Assembly: GCA_000169115.1 (NCBI GenBank)
Contig: AAVV01000001.1
Span: 372,001 to 436,000, forward strand
Length of the DNA: 64,000 nt
Origin: a marine gamma proteobacterium HTCC2080
GTDB taxonomy: Bacteria; Pseudomonadota; Gammaproteobacteria; Pseudomonadales; Halieaceae
Direction of reading: 5' to 3'
The position numbers and the translations under genes are program-made. How positions within the stretch are numbered: position 1 is the stretch's first letter; every line of letters begins with the position of its first letter. The notes under the pieces were generated by a model that was not told the origin of the DNA, ran no database searches, and saw nothing but the letters and a program-made list of their open reading frames with translations. This document shows, in pieces, positions 17,638-25,998 of the stretch.

Positions 17638-18708
17638 ATGGATATCGATTTCGACAAGGAAATGGTTGGCACCGTAGAGGTGTCTGACCAAGACAAGCTT
17701 GATATGGAGGCGCTCACCGCTTGGTTTGAGGCCAACGTTGAGGGGTTTAAGGGTCCGATCAGCTACACCAAATTTAAAGGTGGCCAATCGAATCCGACCT
17801 ATAAGATTGAGACGCCGTCCACCAATTACGTCCTTCGCCGTCAGCCGTTTGGCAAATTGCTCCCATCGGCGCACGCGGTTGACCGCGAATATGCAGTGAT
17901 GACGGGTCTACACCCAACCGGTTTTCCCGTGCCCAAGACCTATGGCCTCTGCGAAGACTCTGCAGTTCTGGGCTCCAAATTCTTGGTTATGAGCATGGCT
18001 GATGGTCGTTCACTATGGAATGGCGCCCTCCCCGGTAGGGAACCTGACGAGCGCCGGGCGATCTACAACTCGCTGATCGACACCATGGCCGATATGCACC
18101 TCAACAAGCCCGATGAGATTGGTCTTGGGGACTATGGCAAACCGACAGATTATTGCGCACGCCAGATTGGACGCTGGTCAAAGCAATACAAGCTCTCGGA
18201 AACCGAGCATATGCCCAACATGGAGCGGTTGATCGAATGGCTGCCTCAAACCATTCCACCGCAGCATGGAAGCTCTGTCGTTCACGGCGATTATCGCCTC
18301 GACAATGTGATTTATCACAAGACTGAGCCACGCATTATCGCTGTACTCGATTGGGAGCTTTCAACGCTTGGCGATCCAATTGCAGACTTTTCATATCTCA
18401 TGCTCAACTGGCTGCAACCTGCTGAAGGCCGCGCGGGCCTGCTTGGCCTGAACCTTGAAGAGCTCGGCATTCCGTCGGTGCAAGAGGCGGTCGATCGCTA
18501 CGTTACGCGCACTAATTACCCTATGCCGCCAATGGAGTGGTATTTCGCCTACAACCTCTTCCGCGCGGCTGGCATTACCCAGGGCATTAAGAAGCGCGTG
18601 ATTGACGGAACCGCTTCTTCGGCTCACGCAAAATCCATGAGCGACCGCGTCGCGCCCCTGGCAGATGCGGCGTACAACTTTGCTCTGCAGGCTGGAATGC
18701 CCGAGTAA
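17638..18708 (+). CDS. Phosphotransferase family protein (APH fold, ACAD10/11-like)
   Basis: The 356-residue protein has the aminoglycoside-phosphotransferase/choline-kinase fold. The catalytic loop is VVHGDYRLDNVIYH (HGDxxxxN), followed by the metal-binding IAVLDWELSTLGDP; the N-lobe begins KFKGGQSNPTYKIETP. This subfamily matches the kinase-like domain of human ACAD10/11 and is commonly found in bacterial fatty-acid and steroid catabolic clusters, where it is thought to phosphorylate hydroxy-acyl-CoAs. The ATG has GGGGA 7 bases upstream. It follows the DUF3604 gene by 156 bases on the same strand and ends just before the ssrA-linked repeats. Confidence 0.88.
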   Translation: MDIDFDKEMVGTVEVSDQDKLDMEALTAWFEANVEGFKGPISYTKFKGGQSNPTYKIETPSTNYVLRRQPFGKLLPSAHAVDREYAVMTGLHPTGFPVPKTYGLCEDSAVLGSKFLVMSMADGRSLWNGALPGREPDERRAIYNSLIDTMADMHLNKPDEIGLGDYGKPTDYCARQIGRWSKQYKLSETEHMPNMERLIEWLPQTIPPQHGSSVVHGDYRLDNVIYHKTEPRIIAVLDWELSTLGDPIADFSYLMLNWLQPAEGRAGLLGLNLEELGIPSVQEAVDRYVTRTNYPMPPMEWYFAYNLFRAAGITQGIKKRVIDGTASSAHAKSMSDRVAPLADAAYNFALQAGMPE

Positions 18709-18824
18709 GGTACCCCGATAAGCCATTCGATCAGCAATGTGATCTAACCGAAATCAGTGCGCCTACGCGCTGCTGCGGCGACCCTTCCTTGCCGGCGCGG
18801 GTTCAGCTGTCACGGTCGCAAAAA

Positions 18825-18856
18825 CCAAAAAAGGCCACCCTGATGGGCGACCCTTT
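18825..18856 (-). terminator. Intrinsic terminator, repeat unit 1
   Basis: On the minus strand a GC-rich stem with a four-base loop (tgat in plus-strand reading) is followed by a run of Ts. It is the outermost of three equivalent terminators downstream of ssrA. The flanks are A-rich on one side and T-rich on the other, so it could also stop transcripts of the convergent phosphotransferase gene. Confidence 0.75.
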
Positions 18857-18980
18857 TTGGTTTTTGGTGGGGCGGCGGGAGTTTGAGCTTCACAGGCCTT
18901 TGGCCTGTTCACCACGCCTACGCGCTGCTGCGGCGACCCTTCCCTGCGGGCGCGGGTTCAGCTGTCACAGCCGCTAAAAC

Positions 18981-19013
18981 TTAAAAAGGTCACCCTGACG
19001 GGTGACCCTTTTC
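18981..19013 (-). terminator. Intrinsic terminator, repeat unit 2
   Basis: It has the same stem as in units 1 and 3, but two wobble pairs are replaced by Watson-Crick pairs (GGTCACCC facing GGGTGACC). The hairpin has therefore been kept or improved while its bases changed. Confidence 0.75.
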
Positions 19014-19137
19014 GGTTTTTGGTGGAGGCGGCGGGAGTTTGAGCTTCACAGGCCTTTGGCCTGTTCACCACGCCTACGCGCTGCTTCGGCGACCCTTCCC
19101 TGCGGGCGCGGGTTCAGCTGTCACAGCCGCTAAAACC

Positions 19138-19168
19138 AAAAAAGGCCACCCTGACGGGCGACCCTTTT
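19138..19168 (-). terminator. Intrinsic terminator of ssrA, repeat unit 3
   Basis: Read on the minus strand, a 13-bp stem (AAAAGGGTCGCCC pairing with GGGTGGCCTTTT, including G-U pairs) with loop GTCA and six Ts begins 8 bases after the encoded CCA of tmRNA. This is the primary ssrA terminator. Confidence 0.88.
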
Positions 19169-19175
19169 CGGTTTT

Positions 19176-19566
19176 TGGTGGAGGCGGCGGGAGTTGAACC
19201 CGCGTCCGCCAGTACTCTGCCTTTGGCTCTACATGCTTAGTTTCCGTTAATTAATTTAACGGCAAACAGCCCAACGGTCAGGACGTTGGCCGCGAGCCCC
19301 GTAAAGTTTGACAGTCGATCCCGGGACATAACCGACTGCGGTCCAGTTCTATATGACAGTCACAAGCGCGGTACTGGCACCTTACTATAGACCGCCAGGG
19401 CCGAAGCACCTGGATGGTGTTACAAAGGGCTACTTACGCAGCCAGTTGTGCACCGTAGTTGTCGTCATTGGCAACTAATAGTTTGCAGCTTTGGATTTAC
19501 GTGATTGGCTACCATCACGGCATGCACCGCAGGTTTCGTTACCGTCGTCGAATCCGTAACGCCCCC
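19176..19566 (-). ncRNA. ssrA: Transfer-messenger RNA (tmRNA)
   Basis: The 391-nt RNA rescues stalled ribosomes and tags the unfinished protein for degradation. The 5' end GGGGGCG pairs with CGCCTCC just before the final ACCA, which is encoded. The 5' part contains GGATTCGACG and GGTGCATGCCG, the conserved tmRNA start. The resume codon follows TAGTT, and the tag reads ANDDNYGAQLAA then TAA, close to the E. coli tag ANDENYALAA. The 3' end has the T-arm GGGTTCAACTCCC. Its protein partner smpB is at 28986-29468 in this window. A one-piece gene; identification certain. Confidence 0.98.
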
Positions 19567-19576
19567 AAGAAGTGTC

Positions 19577-19606
19577 AGTATATAGCATCATAGAGGGTCA
19601 AAGTGA
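19577..19606 (-). promoter_or_regulatory. Probable ssrA promoter
   Basis: On the minus strand a TATACT -10 box (19577-19582) lies 10 bases before the first tmRNA base. A TCACTT sequence about 18 bases further upstream may serve as -35; a closer TTGACC (19596-19601) is badly spaced. The -10 is convincing, the -35 is not. Confidence 0.5.
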
Positions 19607-19699
19607 TGCCAGAGCTTGTAAAATATGAACGGCCTTAAAAGCGCAGGAATCGGTATAAAGTAGCAGCCCGCAGTTTCTGACGGGTCATGGGAGTAATAA

Positions 19700-20767
19700 A
19701 TGTCAGACGAGCAAACAGTTAGTAGCCCTCCGGCAGTGACGTTTATGGGGTCCGATAATCAGGCGGGGGCGCACCCTAAAGTTCTTGACGCGATGGTCTC
19801 GGCGTCAAGCGGATTAGTGTCGGCCTACGGCGAAGATAGGCTCACTGAAGGTTTGACACGCCGTTTCAGTGAGATATTTGAAATTGAGTGTGAGGTGTTT
19901 TTAGTTGCTACGGGTACGGCGGCTAACTCGCTAATCCTAAGTGCCATGTGCCCACCCTGGGGGGCGGTGTTGTGTCACGAGGGTGCTCATATTATTAACG
20001 ACGAAAACACGGCGCCTGAATTTTTCACTGGTGGCGCCCGACAAATTGGCGTGCCGGGTGAGTTGGGAAAACCCTGTCACGATGCTATTCGGGCGCAAGT
20101 GGAGCTCGCCCAGCTGCATGGGGTTCACAACGTTAAACCGACAGCGATCAGTTTGACCAATGCCACCGAGCAGGGGACGGTGCTAAAGCCGGCAGAGGTT
20201 GCGGCCTATGGTGAACTGGCTAAGGAATTGAACTTAGGTTTGCACATGGATGGCGCACGTTTCTCCAATGCCGTTGTGGGTTCCGGTGCTTCTCCAGCCG
20301 ATTTAACGTGGCGGTCTGGCGTCGACGTGCTCACTTTTGGGGCGACTAAGAATGGCGCCATTGCCGCGGAGGCGGTAGTATTTTTCAACGACCGTTTCAG
20401 TGAAGATTTTGCTTATCGACGTAAGCGAGCAGGGCACCTGTGGTCTAAACATCGGTTTTTGGCGACGCAATTTGACGCCTTTTTGGCCGATGATTTGTGG
20501 TTAGACAATGCGCGCCATGCCAACGCCCTCGCAGCGCGTCTCGCGAACGGGTTATCGCAGCTGCCGGGTGTTACGTTGCCCTGGCCCACAGAGGCCAATG
20601 AGGTTTTCCCGGTGTTGCCTGAAGCTATGGACCAAGCGTTGGAAGCCGCAGGCTTTGTGTACTACCCGTGGCCCATGGTCCACGGAATGAAGCGTTTTGT
20701 GACCAGCTTTGTAACGGCGCCTGAAGATATCGACCGTTTGTTGGCCGTGGCAAAGTCGGCAGTTTGA
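19700..20767 (+). CDS. ltaE: Low-specificity L-threonine aldolase (PLP enzyme)
   Basis: The 355-residue fold type I PLP enzyme cleaves L-threonine/allo-threonine to glycine and acetaldehyde. The N-terminal FMGSDNQAGAHPKVLDAM, the VATGTAANSL phosphate loop, the PLP-ring Asp in LGLHMDGARFSNA and the Schiff-base Lys in VLTFGATKNGA are all present in the expected order. The ATG has GGGAG 6 bases upstream. It stands alone downstream of the ssrA promoter and is convergent with the heme-propeller gene. Related beta-eliminating or aldolase activities on other beta-hydroxy amino acids cannot be excluded. Confidence 0.9.
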   Translation: MSDEQTVSSPPAVTFMGSDNQAGAHPKVLDAMVSASSGLVSAYGEDRLTEGLTRRFSEIFEIECEVFLVATGTAANSLILSAMCPPWGAVLCHEGAHIINDENTAPEFFTGGARQIGVPGELGKPCHDAIRAQVELAQLHGVHNVKPTAISLTNATEQGTVLKPAEVAAYGELAKELNLGLHMDGARFSNAVVGSGASPADLTWRSGVDVLTFGATKNGAIAAEAVVFFNDRFSEDFAYRRKRAGHLWSKHRFLATQFDAFLADDLWLDNARHANALAARLANGLSQLPGVTLPWPTEANEVFPVLPEAMDQALEAAGFVYYPWPMVHGMKRFVTSFVTAPEDIDRLLAVAKSAV

Positions 20768-20774
20768 GTGTTTT

Positions 20775-21980
20775 CTAGCGAGGAATACGCACGATCCCAA
20801 CTCGGTTTGAACTACTTTGATGAATGAGAAGATTTTTATCCTTGGTCACCCAAACATGCCGAATAATGCCGATCCCAGAGGGTATTGCCCAACTCTGGAA
20901 GCGTTCTGAAGCGGGGTCAAAGCGCACTAAAGTATCAGGGCGCATTCCCGACTCGTTGTACCAAACCACATCATCGATTACCGCTAGAGCATAAGGATGT
21001 GCATTGGGGCCGCTCGGTGAATTCCACTGCTCGACCACGCCTGTATTTGGGTTGAGACGCCCGATTTTTCCGAGAGAAGAATTAACAAACCAGATGGAGC
21101 CATCGGTGGCTATATCGAGGCGTCGGATACGAGTGCGTGTATCGGGAATTTCGAAGTAGCGAATGGCCATGGTCTCGGGGTCTAGCTCACCAATAGCGTT
21201 TGTACCGTTGAAGGCGATATAGACCTTGCCGTTGTCCCCGACTTTTATTCCGTAGGGTCGCGCTCTGCTCTCAACCTCAGTCAGTGCACCCGATTCGGGA
21301 TCAAGTCGTCCCAACATACCGCTGTGCTGTGCGGTGAAATAAAGCTTGCCGTTGGGGTGAAATACTCCGGTGTGGGGATCCCGAGAGGTGGTGGGAAATA
21401 CGTCAACTGTTCCCGAGCCCGGGTCCAATCGGCCAATGGTGCCATTGCCGTTACCCAGGTACCAGATGAAGCCGGTCGCGTCGGGCACAATCGAGTGAGG
21501 TCGTGCGCTCTTTGGCAGTTGGAACTCCTCCATTTTGCCCGTTTCCGGGTCGAGGCGACCTGCCAGAGATGCCCACATGCCGGTCCACCAAATAGAGCCA
21601 TCGGGGGCTTCAACGGGGTCACGAGAGCGCTGCCCTAGCGTCGGTACCTGCCACTCCTGTATTTCAATATCAAAATCACCCGGGATCAGATTGGGTTTCT
21701 TGTTGGGTCGCGAAGGGTAGTGAGTCGCTAAATACTCGCTTATGGTAATGGCTTGCGCTTCGGGCAAGTTGATCATTGACGCCATGACAGCGCGCCAGGC
21801 TTCAGGGCTGTCATAACCTTGAGCGCGCTCTAAGTACTGTGTGCCGTGACAGGTGCTACAAACCTGCTCTACCAACAATTTTCCTGGCCCCTCCGGAAGT
21901 TCTGCGCGAGCAAAAAAAGGTAGGGTCGCCAGCGCCATCAATACCAGCGTCTCACGTGGTTTGCAGAAAACTATGCCCAT
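20775..21980 (-). CDS. Cytochrome c domain fused to a Vgb-like beta-propeller, periplasmic
   Basis: The 401-residue protein has a signal peptide ending near residue 26 (LATLPFFARA). A c-type heme site CSTCH lies at residues 41-45 with a probable Met ligand in VMASMINLPEA. From ~residue 100 there is a propeller of repeated blades, each with a GRLDPETG- or GRLNPNTG-like turn and a W-x-x-N/G strand, as in virginiamycin B lyase (streptogramin lyase). The heme domain makes this more like a periplasmic redox enzyme or sensor than an antibiotic lyase. It lies 15 bases after a second heme protein gene on the same strand, so the pair is probably an operon. Function unknown. Confidence 0.75.
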   Translation of the reverse strand: MGIVFCKPRETLVLMALATLPFFARAELPEGPGKLLVEQVCSTCHGTQYLERAQGYDSPEAWRAVMASMINLPEAQAITISEYLATHYPSRPNKKPNLIPGDFDIEIQEWQVPTLGQRSRDPVEAPDGSIWWTGMWASLAGRLDPETGKMEEFQLPKSARPHSIVPDATGFIWYLGNGNGTIGRLDPGSGTVDVFPTTSRDPHTGVFHPNGKLYFTAQHSGMLGRLDPESGALTEVESRARPYGIKVGDNGKVYIAFNGTNAIGELDPETMAIRYFEIPDTRTRIRRLDIATDGSIWFVNSSLGKIGRLNPNTGVVEQWNSPSGPNAHPYALAVIDDVVWYNESGMRPDTLVRFDPASERFQSWAIPSGIGIIRHVWVTKDKNLLIHQSSSNRVGIVRIPR

Positions 21981-21995
21981 GGTGAGATTGGTGCG

Positions 21996-22565
21996 CTAGT
22001 TCGCGGCCATTGCCGCTTGCAGTGCTTTGAGATTGGCTTTGTCTTCGTCGCTCAGCTCTGTGGGTTCACAACGGGGATCGGTTTTCTGAATGGCGCTTAT
22101 CATCCCTCGGGATAAAGGAATTGGGTCACACCCGTGGTTGTTGTCACAAATCAGATCCCACTGGGGCTCGGCTTGAACGTGGCAGGCAAAGCAGTTGCCG
22201 CCAAACCTGTTCACGACTTCGGCAAAGCCGCGCTTGCCGATCGTTGTGCCCTCAACGGAGACATTTAATTCGAAAAATTCCCAATCGTTGGTCGCCGGGT
22301 TAAAGCCCGCCTCGCGCTTCACCATGGCCTCGGCAGGCACCAGCTGCACCACCGCACCCTCAGGGTAGGTGCCTCCGTTGGCGCTGTTGGCAACGGCCAC
22401 AGTTTCAGCAACATTCCCCAGCAGGTTATCGACATAGAAATGTCGTACCGGCGTCATATCATTGAGGCAGCGAAAGGTCTCGTCGGTGATCTCAGTCGCT
22501 GCAGCGGGTTGAATGAAGGCCGTGGTCATAAAAGCAGCTAGCATCAGGCTAAATCGATTGCGCAT
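21996..22565 (-). CDS. Periplasmic c-type heme protein, cytochrome P460-like
   Basis: The 189-residue protein is read from ATG 22565, which has AAGGGAG 8 bases upstream; a GTG at 22574 sits directly against that site and is less likely. The signal peptide ends AAAT near residue 24. A single CFACH motif near residue 130 is followed by a Cys pair in LICDNNHGCDP. The earlier GGTYPEGAVVQLVPAEAMVK recalls the P460 fold, whose heme is cross-linked to Lys and which oxidises hydroxylamine or NO. The P460 kinship is from pattern only. The gene precedes the heme-propeller gene. Confidence 0.6.
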   Translation of the reverse strand: MRNRFSLMLAAFMTTAFIQPAAATEITDETFRCLNDMTPVRHFYVDNLLGNVAETVAVANSANGGTYPEGAVVQLVPAEAMVKREAGFNPATNDWEFFELNVSVEGTTIGKRGFAEVVNRFGGNCFACHVQAEPQWDLICDNNHGCDPIPLSRGMISAIQKTDPRCEPTELSDEDKANLKALQAAMAAN

Positions 22566-22693
22566 TGGGGGCACTCCCTTGTTGGATAGCCGAAGTATAC
22601 CTGAGGTCGTCTTCGTTGAGATTTGCGCTTAAGTTCGAAGGGCCCTACTGTAGGCGCCCTTACAAATTAACCGTCAGTGAGAAAGGAGTTCCC

Positions 22694-23905
22694 ATGCGGT
22701 TTACCCTGTTTGTTCCAAAGTTGCCTGCTTTTTTAGCCGCGTTTTTGGTGTCTATCGCGCCTGTGTCTGCAGATGAATCTTCACTGACGGTGCAGGGCAT
22801 TGCTCAGCGCATCCAATCTGGTGAGCTAGACGAGAGCCCGTTGTTTTTACCTACAGCGGAACGCAGAGTGGTTTTTGCCAACCCAGAATATTTTATGCCA
22901 GTGCGCAAGATCACACCCGGGAAAAGCCCTTATCCCTTGCCGGCAACCCCCACCGACCTTGGCAGTGTGGCTTACGAAGTCGATGGCCAGGCTTTCACGC
23001 TGCAGGAATTTTTAACGCAGCAGCCACTGATGGGTTTTCTGGTTCTTCGCGACGGTGCGCGGTTATTAGAGCATTATGCGAGTGATCATTCGGTAAATTC
23101 GCGCTGGATCTCTTTCTCGGTGACCAAGTCGGTAACGTCCTTGCTTATAGGCGCGGCCTTGGCCGACGGTTTTATCACTAGCTTAGACGACAGCGTTACG
23201 GATTACCTGCCTCGGTTACGCGGCAGTGCCTACGATGTTGTTACTGTGAAGCACCTGCTGCAAATGGCTTCGGGTGTGGCTTGGAATGAGGATTACTTTG
23301 ACCCCGAATCAGATGTTGCCCTCGCCGGCATTCTCGGCGGCGTGGCGCTAACCGATTATCTTTTGCAGCTGCCCAGAGTACATCCGCCGGGCACCCATTT
23401 TAACTACAACACCGGGGAGGCCAATCTCACAGGTGAATTACTCCGGGCAGCTATTGGTAACAATGCATCGGGGTACCTCAACCAGAAAATTTGGGGCCCC
23501 TTTGGTATGGAGTTCGATGCTGTCTGGCCTGCCGATGGCCCCTCCGGCGGCGAGGCGGGGGGCTGCTGTATTAGTGCGGCACTGCGAGATTATGCACGGC
23601 TGGGGCAGTTCGTCTTGGACGATGGCGTATTGCCAGACGGCTCTCGAGTGCTACCTGAGGGTTGGGTTGAAGCCAGTGCAGCTCCCTCTGAGGGTGCTGA
23701 TGAGTATGGCTACATGTGGTGGCGCTATCCGGGTGAGCGATTTAGTGCCAGCGGCATTTTTGGTCAGAAAATATTTATAGATCCGCAAACAAGAGCGGTT
23801 ATCGCCGTCCACAGTAACGCGGATGCCGCGGGTGGCAGCGTTTATGCTGCACACCTTGAGGCGGCTATGCTGGCAGTAACCGACACGCTTAGGGGCCAAG
23901 AGTGA
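22694..23905 (+). CDS. Serine hydrolase, class C beta-lactamase-like, exported
   Basis: The product has 403 residues from ATG 22694, which follows AAAGGAG; upstream in-frame extension to 22565 has no support. The signal peptide runs to about residue 28 (SIAPVSADES). Catalytic SxxK is in SFSVTKSVTSLL, and the Tyr motif is in FNYNTGEANL (YxN). The third box is not a clear KTG. Members include esterases, D-aminopeptidases and 6-aminohexanoate-dimer hydrolases; a true beta-lactamase is not implied. The stop overlaps the GTG start of the MOSC gene, so the two are co-translated. Confidence 0.83.
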   Translation: MRFTLFVPKLPAFLAAFLVSIAPVSADESSLTVQGIAQRIQSGELDESPLFLPTAERRVVFANPEYFMPVRKITPGKSPYPLPATPTDLGSVAYEVDGQAFTLQEFLTQQPLMGFLVLRDGARLLEHYASDHSVNSRWISFSVTKSVTSLLIGAALADGFITSLDDSVTDYLPRLRGSAYDVVTVKHLLQMASGVAWNEDYFDPESDVALAGILGGVALTDYLLQLPRVHPPGTHFNYNTGEANLTGELLRAAIGNNASGYLNQKIWGPFGMEFDAVWPADGPSGGEAGGCCISAALRDYARLGQFVLDDGVLPDGSRVLPEGWVEASAAPSEGADEYGYMWWRYPGERFSASGIFGQKIFIDPQTRAVIAVHSNADAAGGSVYAAHLEAAMLAVTDTLRGQE

Positions 23906-24408
23906 TCAAGCGCAGGAATCCGTTAGATCGCTACGCTAAAGATCTAGCGCCCGGGACCGTTAGCTGGATAGGGGTTCGCCCCCTTCGTCGAGAGCCGCTA
24001 ACAGCCGTTACCGAAGCAAAGGCCTGCGCTGGCCTGGGGCTTGAGGGCGACCATCGCATGGGCAAGACCCCGGGGTCGGGCCGACAGGTCACCCTGATAT
24101 CTGAAGAGTTTATCGCCCAAATCGAACGCTTTACCGGTTTAGCCGCCATCGAGCCCGCTATATTGCGTAGGAATTTGGTGGTTTCAGGCATCAATCTCAA
24201 TGCCCTGAGACGCCAGCGCTTTCGCGTGGGTGAGGCTGTGTTTGAGGCCACCCAGCTGTGCCATCCCTGTGCACGCATGGAGGAAGCCTTGGGTAAGGGC
24301 GGTGTCGCTGCCATGCTGGGACATGGCGGCCTGTGCGCTAAAATTATTGAAGGCGGAGCCATTCGAATTGGTGACGCTATTACTGCAGTGGAGTCTAGTC
24401 ATGAGTAA
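23902..24408 (+). CDS. MOSC domain protein
   Basis: The 168-residue protein starts with GTG overlapping the previous stop (GTGA). MOSC domains bind molybdenum cofactor or act in sulfur transfer. The hallmark Cys is in EATQLCHPCARMEEALG, and the ending GHGGLCAKIIEGGAIRIGD is typical; the opening SWIGVRPLRREPL is the usual first strand. It is a stand-alone domain without the N-terminal beta-barrel of mARC-type proteins. Its end overlaps the crotonase gene. Confidence 0.87.
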   Translation: MIKRRNPLDRYAKDLAPGTVSWIGVRPLRREPLTAVTEAKACAGLGLEGDHRMGKTPGSGRQVTLISEEFIAQIERFTGLAAIEPAILRRNLVVSGINLNALRRQRFRVGEAVFEATQLCHPCARMEEALGKGGVAAMLGHGGLCAKIIEGGAIRIGDAITAVESSHE

Positions 24409-25090
24409 CGAATCAAGCACAATACATACCATCCAGTTTTCGGGCAGCGGGGTGTTCAATCCTGACGTGCTTGATGCCACGCACAAACAGCTCGACGCGG
24501 TCGAGGCTGACTCCTCAATTGAGGCGGTGTTCCTGCGCGGTGAAGGCAAAAACTTCTCTCAGGGCTTAGATCTTGAGTTCCTCATGGCAAACCCTGATAT
24601 TTTTAGCGAATTTGTAACCAGCACCATGCATCTGGCTGCACGATTTCTCACTTTCCCGGTACCGGTTGTATCGCTTGTGAATGGTCATGCTTTTGGTCTG
24701 GGGGCTATGCTAGTGCTAGCGTCAGATTATGCGGTGATGCGCGGTGATCGCGGCTTTTTTTGCCTCCCTGAAATCGATATTGGCATGACGCTTACCGTGC
24801 GCATGAATGCCTTGGTAAAGGCTAGTATGTCAGCCTATGCCATTCGGGAAACGCTACTGACCGGGGGGCGGCTCACGGGCGAACAGGCGCGTTCTATGGG
24901 TGTTGTTGACGCGGTGGGTGACGATTCAGAACTAGAGGCTATAGCGCTACAAGTCTCGGCCCCTATGCGGGGCAAACCTCGAGAGCTGCTGTCAGGGCTC
25001 AAATACGGGGTGCATCAAGAGCTGGTCGATCTGATGATGTCAGATGCCCCCGATGATGCTTATACCCAGGTAAAAATTTGGCCGCGATGA
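24401..25090 (+). CDS. Enoyl-CoA hydratase/isomerase (crotonase) family protein
   Basis: The product has 230 residues from ATG 24401, which overlaps the last codons of the MOSC gene; the longer upstream frame is the MOSC gene read in another phase. The oxyanion-hole segments are visible: GEGKNFSQGLDLEFL and NGHAFGLGAMLVLASDYAV. The usual catalytic Glu of hydratases (after GGG) is not obvious; FCLPEIDIGM places a Glu as in delta3,delta2-enoyl-CoA isomerases. An isomerase is therefore more likely than a hydratase. It shares a transcript with the beta-lactamase-like and MOSC genes. Confidence 0.85.
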   Translation: MSNESSTIHTIQFSGSGVFNPDVLDATHKQLDAVEADSSIEAVFLRGEGKNFSQGLDLEFLMANPDIFSEFVTSTMHLAARFLTFPVPVVSLVNGHAFGLGAMLVLASDYAVMRGDRGFFCLPEIDIGMTLTVRMNALVKASMSAYAIRETLLTGGRLTGEQARSMGVVDAVGDDSELEAIALQVSAPMRGKPRELLSGLKYGVHQELVDLMMSDAPDDAYTQVKIWPR

Positions 25091-25101
25091 TGAAGCGCGT
25101 C

Positions 25102-25872
25102 CTAATCGATTAGGGATCTGCGCAATTGCGCTAAAACAATGTGACTAACCATAGGGTCAAAGACCATAGCCATGTGGCTGCAGTCCACTTCGATGTTGGT
25201 GGCCATGGCATCGTCTATATCCTGAGTGGCTCGCCAATCGACCACGCCATCGCGTTTGCTCCAGATATGCGTTACGGGAGTTTGTAAAGATACAGACTCC
25301 CGCTCTACGACTTTTGCCTCGATGGTGTCTAAATCCCAACCTAGAAACTTATACGCCGAAGCCGCCGCAGTATACTTCGGTCCCCCCTTTAGGGGGCTTC
25401 CCAATGTGATCACCTGTTGCACCAAATCTGGACGTTCTCTAGCGGCTTCTCTGGCGAGATAACCGCCCAGACTCCACCCCACTAGTCGAACAGGTTGTTC
25501 ATGAAACGCCACAAACCGCTCCAGCTGGTCTAACAGTCGCAATAACAGGGCTGGTACGTCACCGTTGTTTGTGCCGAGGCCCCACTTAAGGTCAGTGAAT
25601 CCCGCTTTGCGTAGTTGTCGTCGCAGCAATGTCATAGCCGTGTCACCGAAACCGAAGCCGGGAAGTGCCACCACCGGCTCACCTGCGGCCATGGCGACAG
25701 GTTCGTGACGGCGGCCCACTGCAATTCGGGCAACACTTTTCAAGGTGGCAAACTCCCTCAGCAAATGTGATGGAGGTATTGCTATAGGACTGTTGTCTGC
25801 CATTGTGATCTCGTCGCTAACGCGTTGCTTTGTTTTACGAGTTGCATGGCCACTCAGATGTCGCCGCAGCAA
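25102..25872 (-). CDS. Alpha/beta hydrolase (lipase/thioesterase-like)
   Basis: The product has 256 residues; an internal ATG at 25803 (MADNSPIAIPP) is an alternative start. The nucleophile elbow is RLVGWSLGGYLAREAARERP, a GxSxG. The acid Asp is in THIWSKRDGVVDW, and the base His in CSHMAMVFDP. The opening VVALPGFGFGDTAMTLLRRQ is the oxyanion segment with Gly-Phe-Gly. No signal peptide is seen. It is convergent with the crotonase gene (12-base gap) and divergent from the EF-hand gene. Substrate unknown. Confidence 0.75.
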   Translation of the reverse strand: MLRRHLSGHATRKTKQRVSDEITMADNSPIAIPPSHLLREFATLKSVARIAVGRRHEPVAMAAGEPVVALPGFGFGDTAMTLLRRQLRKAGFTDLKWGLGTNNGDVPALLLRLLDQLERFVAFHEQPVRLVGWSLGGYLAREAARERPDLVQQVITLGSPLKGGPKYTAAASAYKFLGWDLDTIEAKVVERESVSLQTPVTHIWSKRDGVVDWRATQDIDDAMATNIEVDCSHMAMVFDPMVSHIVLAQLRRSLID

Positions 25873-25998
25873 ACTCAGTAGAAAATGTTTGCGACGGATT
25901 TTTTTGTTGGGGCCGTATCAGTAATCAAGGGGGACAGCGCCTGATCTTCAACGACTGCCCCAACAATGATCAAACCCGGAACTATGCTGGAGCAATCT

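Larger units (their letters stand above)
18761..19175. repeat. Tandem repeat, about 2.7 units of 155-156 bp, abutting the ssrA 3' end
   Basis: Unit 1 is 18761-18915, unit 2 is 18916-19071, and partial unit 3 starts at 19072 and runs into ssrA. Each begins gcctacgcgctgctgcggcg, contains a long intrinsic-terminator stem, and is followed by tggtgg(a)ggcggcgggagtt, which is the reverse complement of the last ~22 bases of tmRNA. Units 1 and 2 then diverge (tttgagcttcacaggcc) and carry a small palindrome, aggcctttggcct, before the next unit. So a segment made of ssrA end plus terminator has been multiplied downstream of the gene. Copies differ by scattered substitutions, so the event is not very recent. 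Confidence 0.92.

Noticed and set aside
20775-21980. Streptogramin resistance gene
   Set aside because: The propeller matches Vgb in shape, but the added heme domain and paired heme gene make a redox role more likely than antibiotic cleavage.
22694-23905. True class C beta-lactamase
   Set aside because: SxxK and YxN are present but the KTG box is unclear, and the neighbours are not resistance genes; a general serine hydrolase is the safer call.
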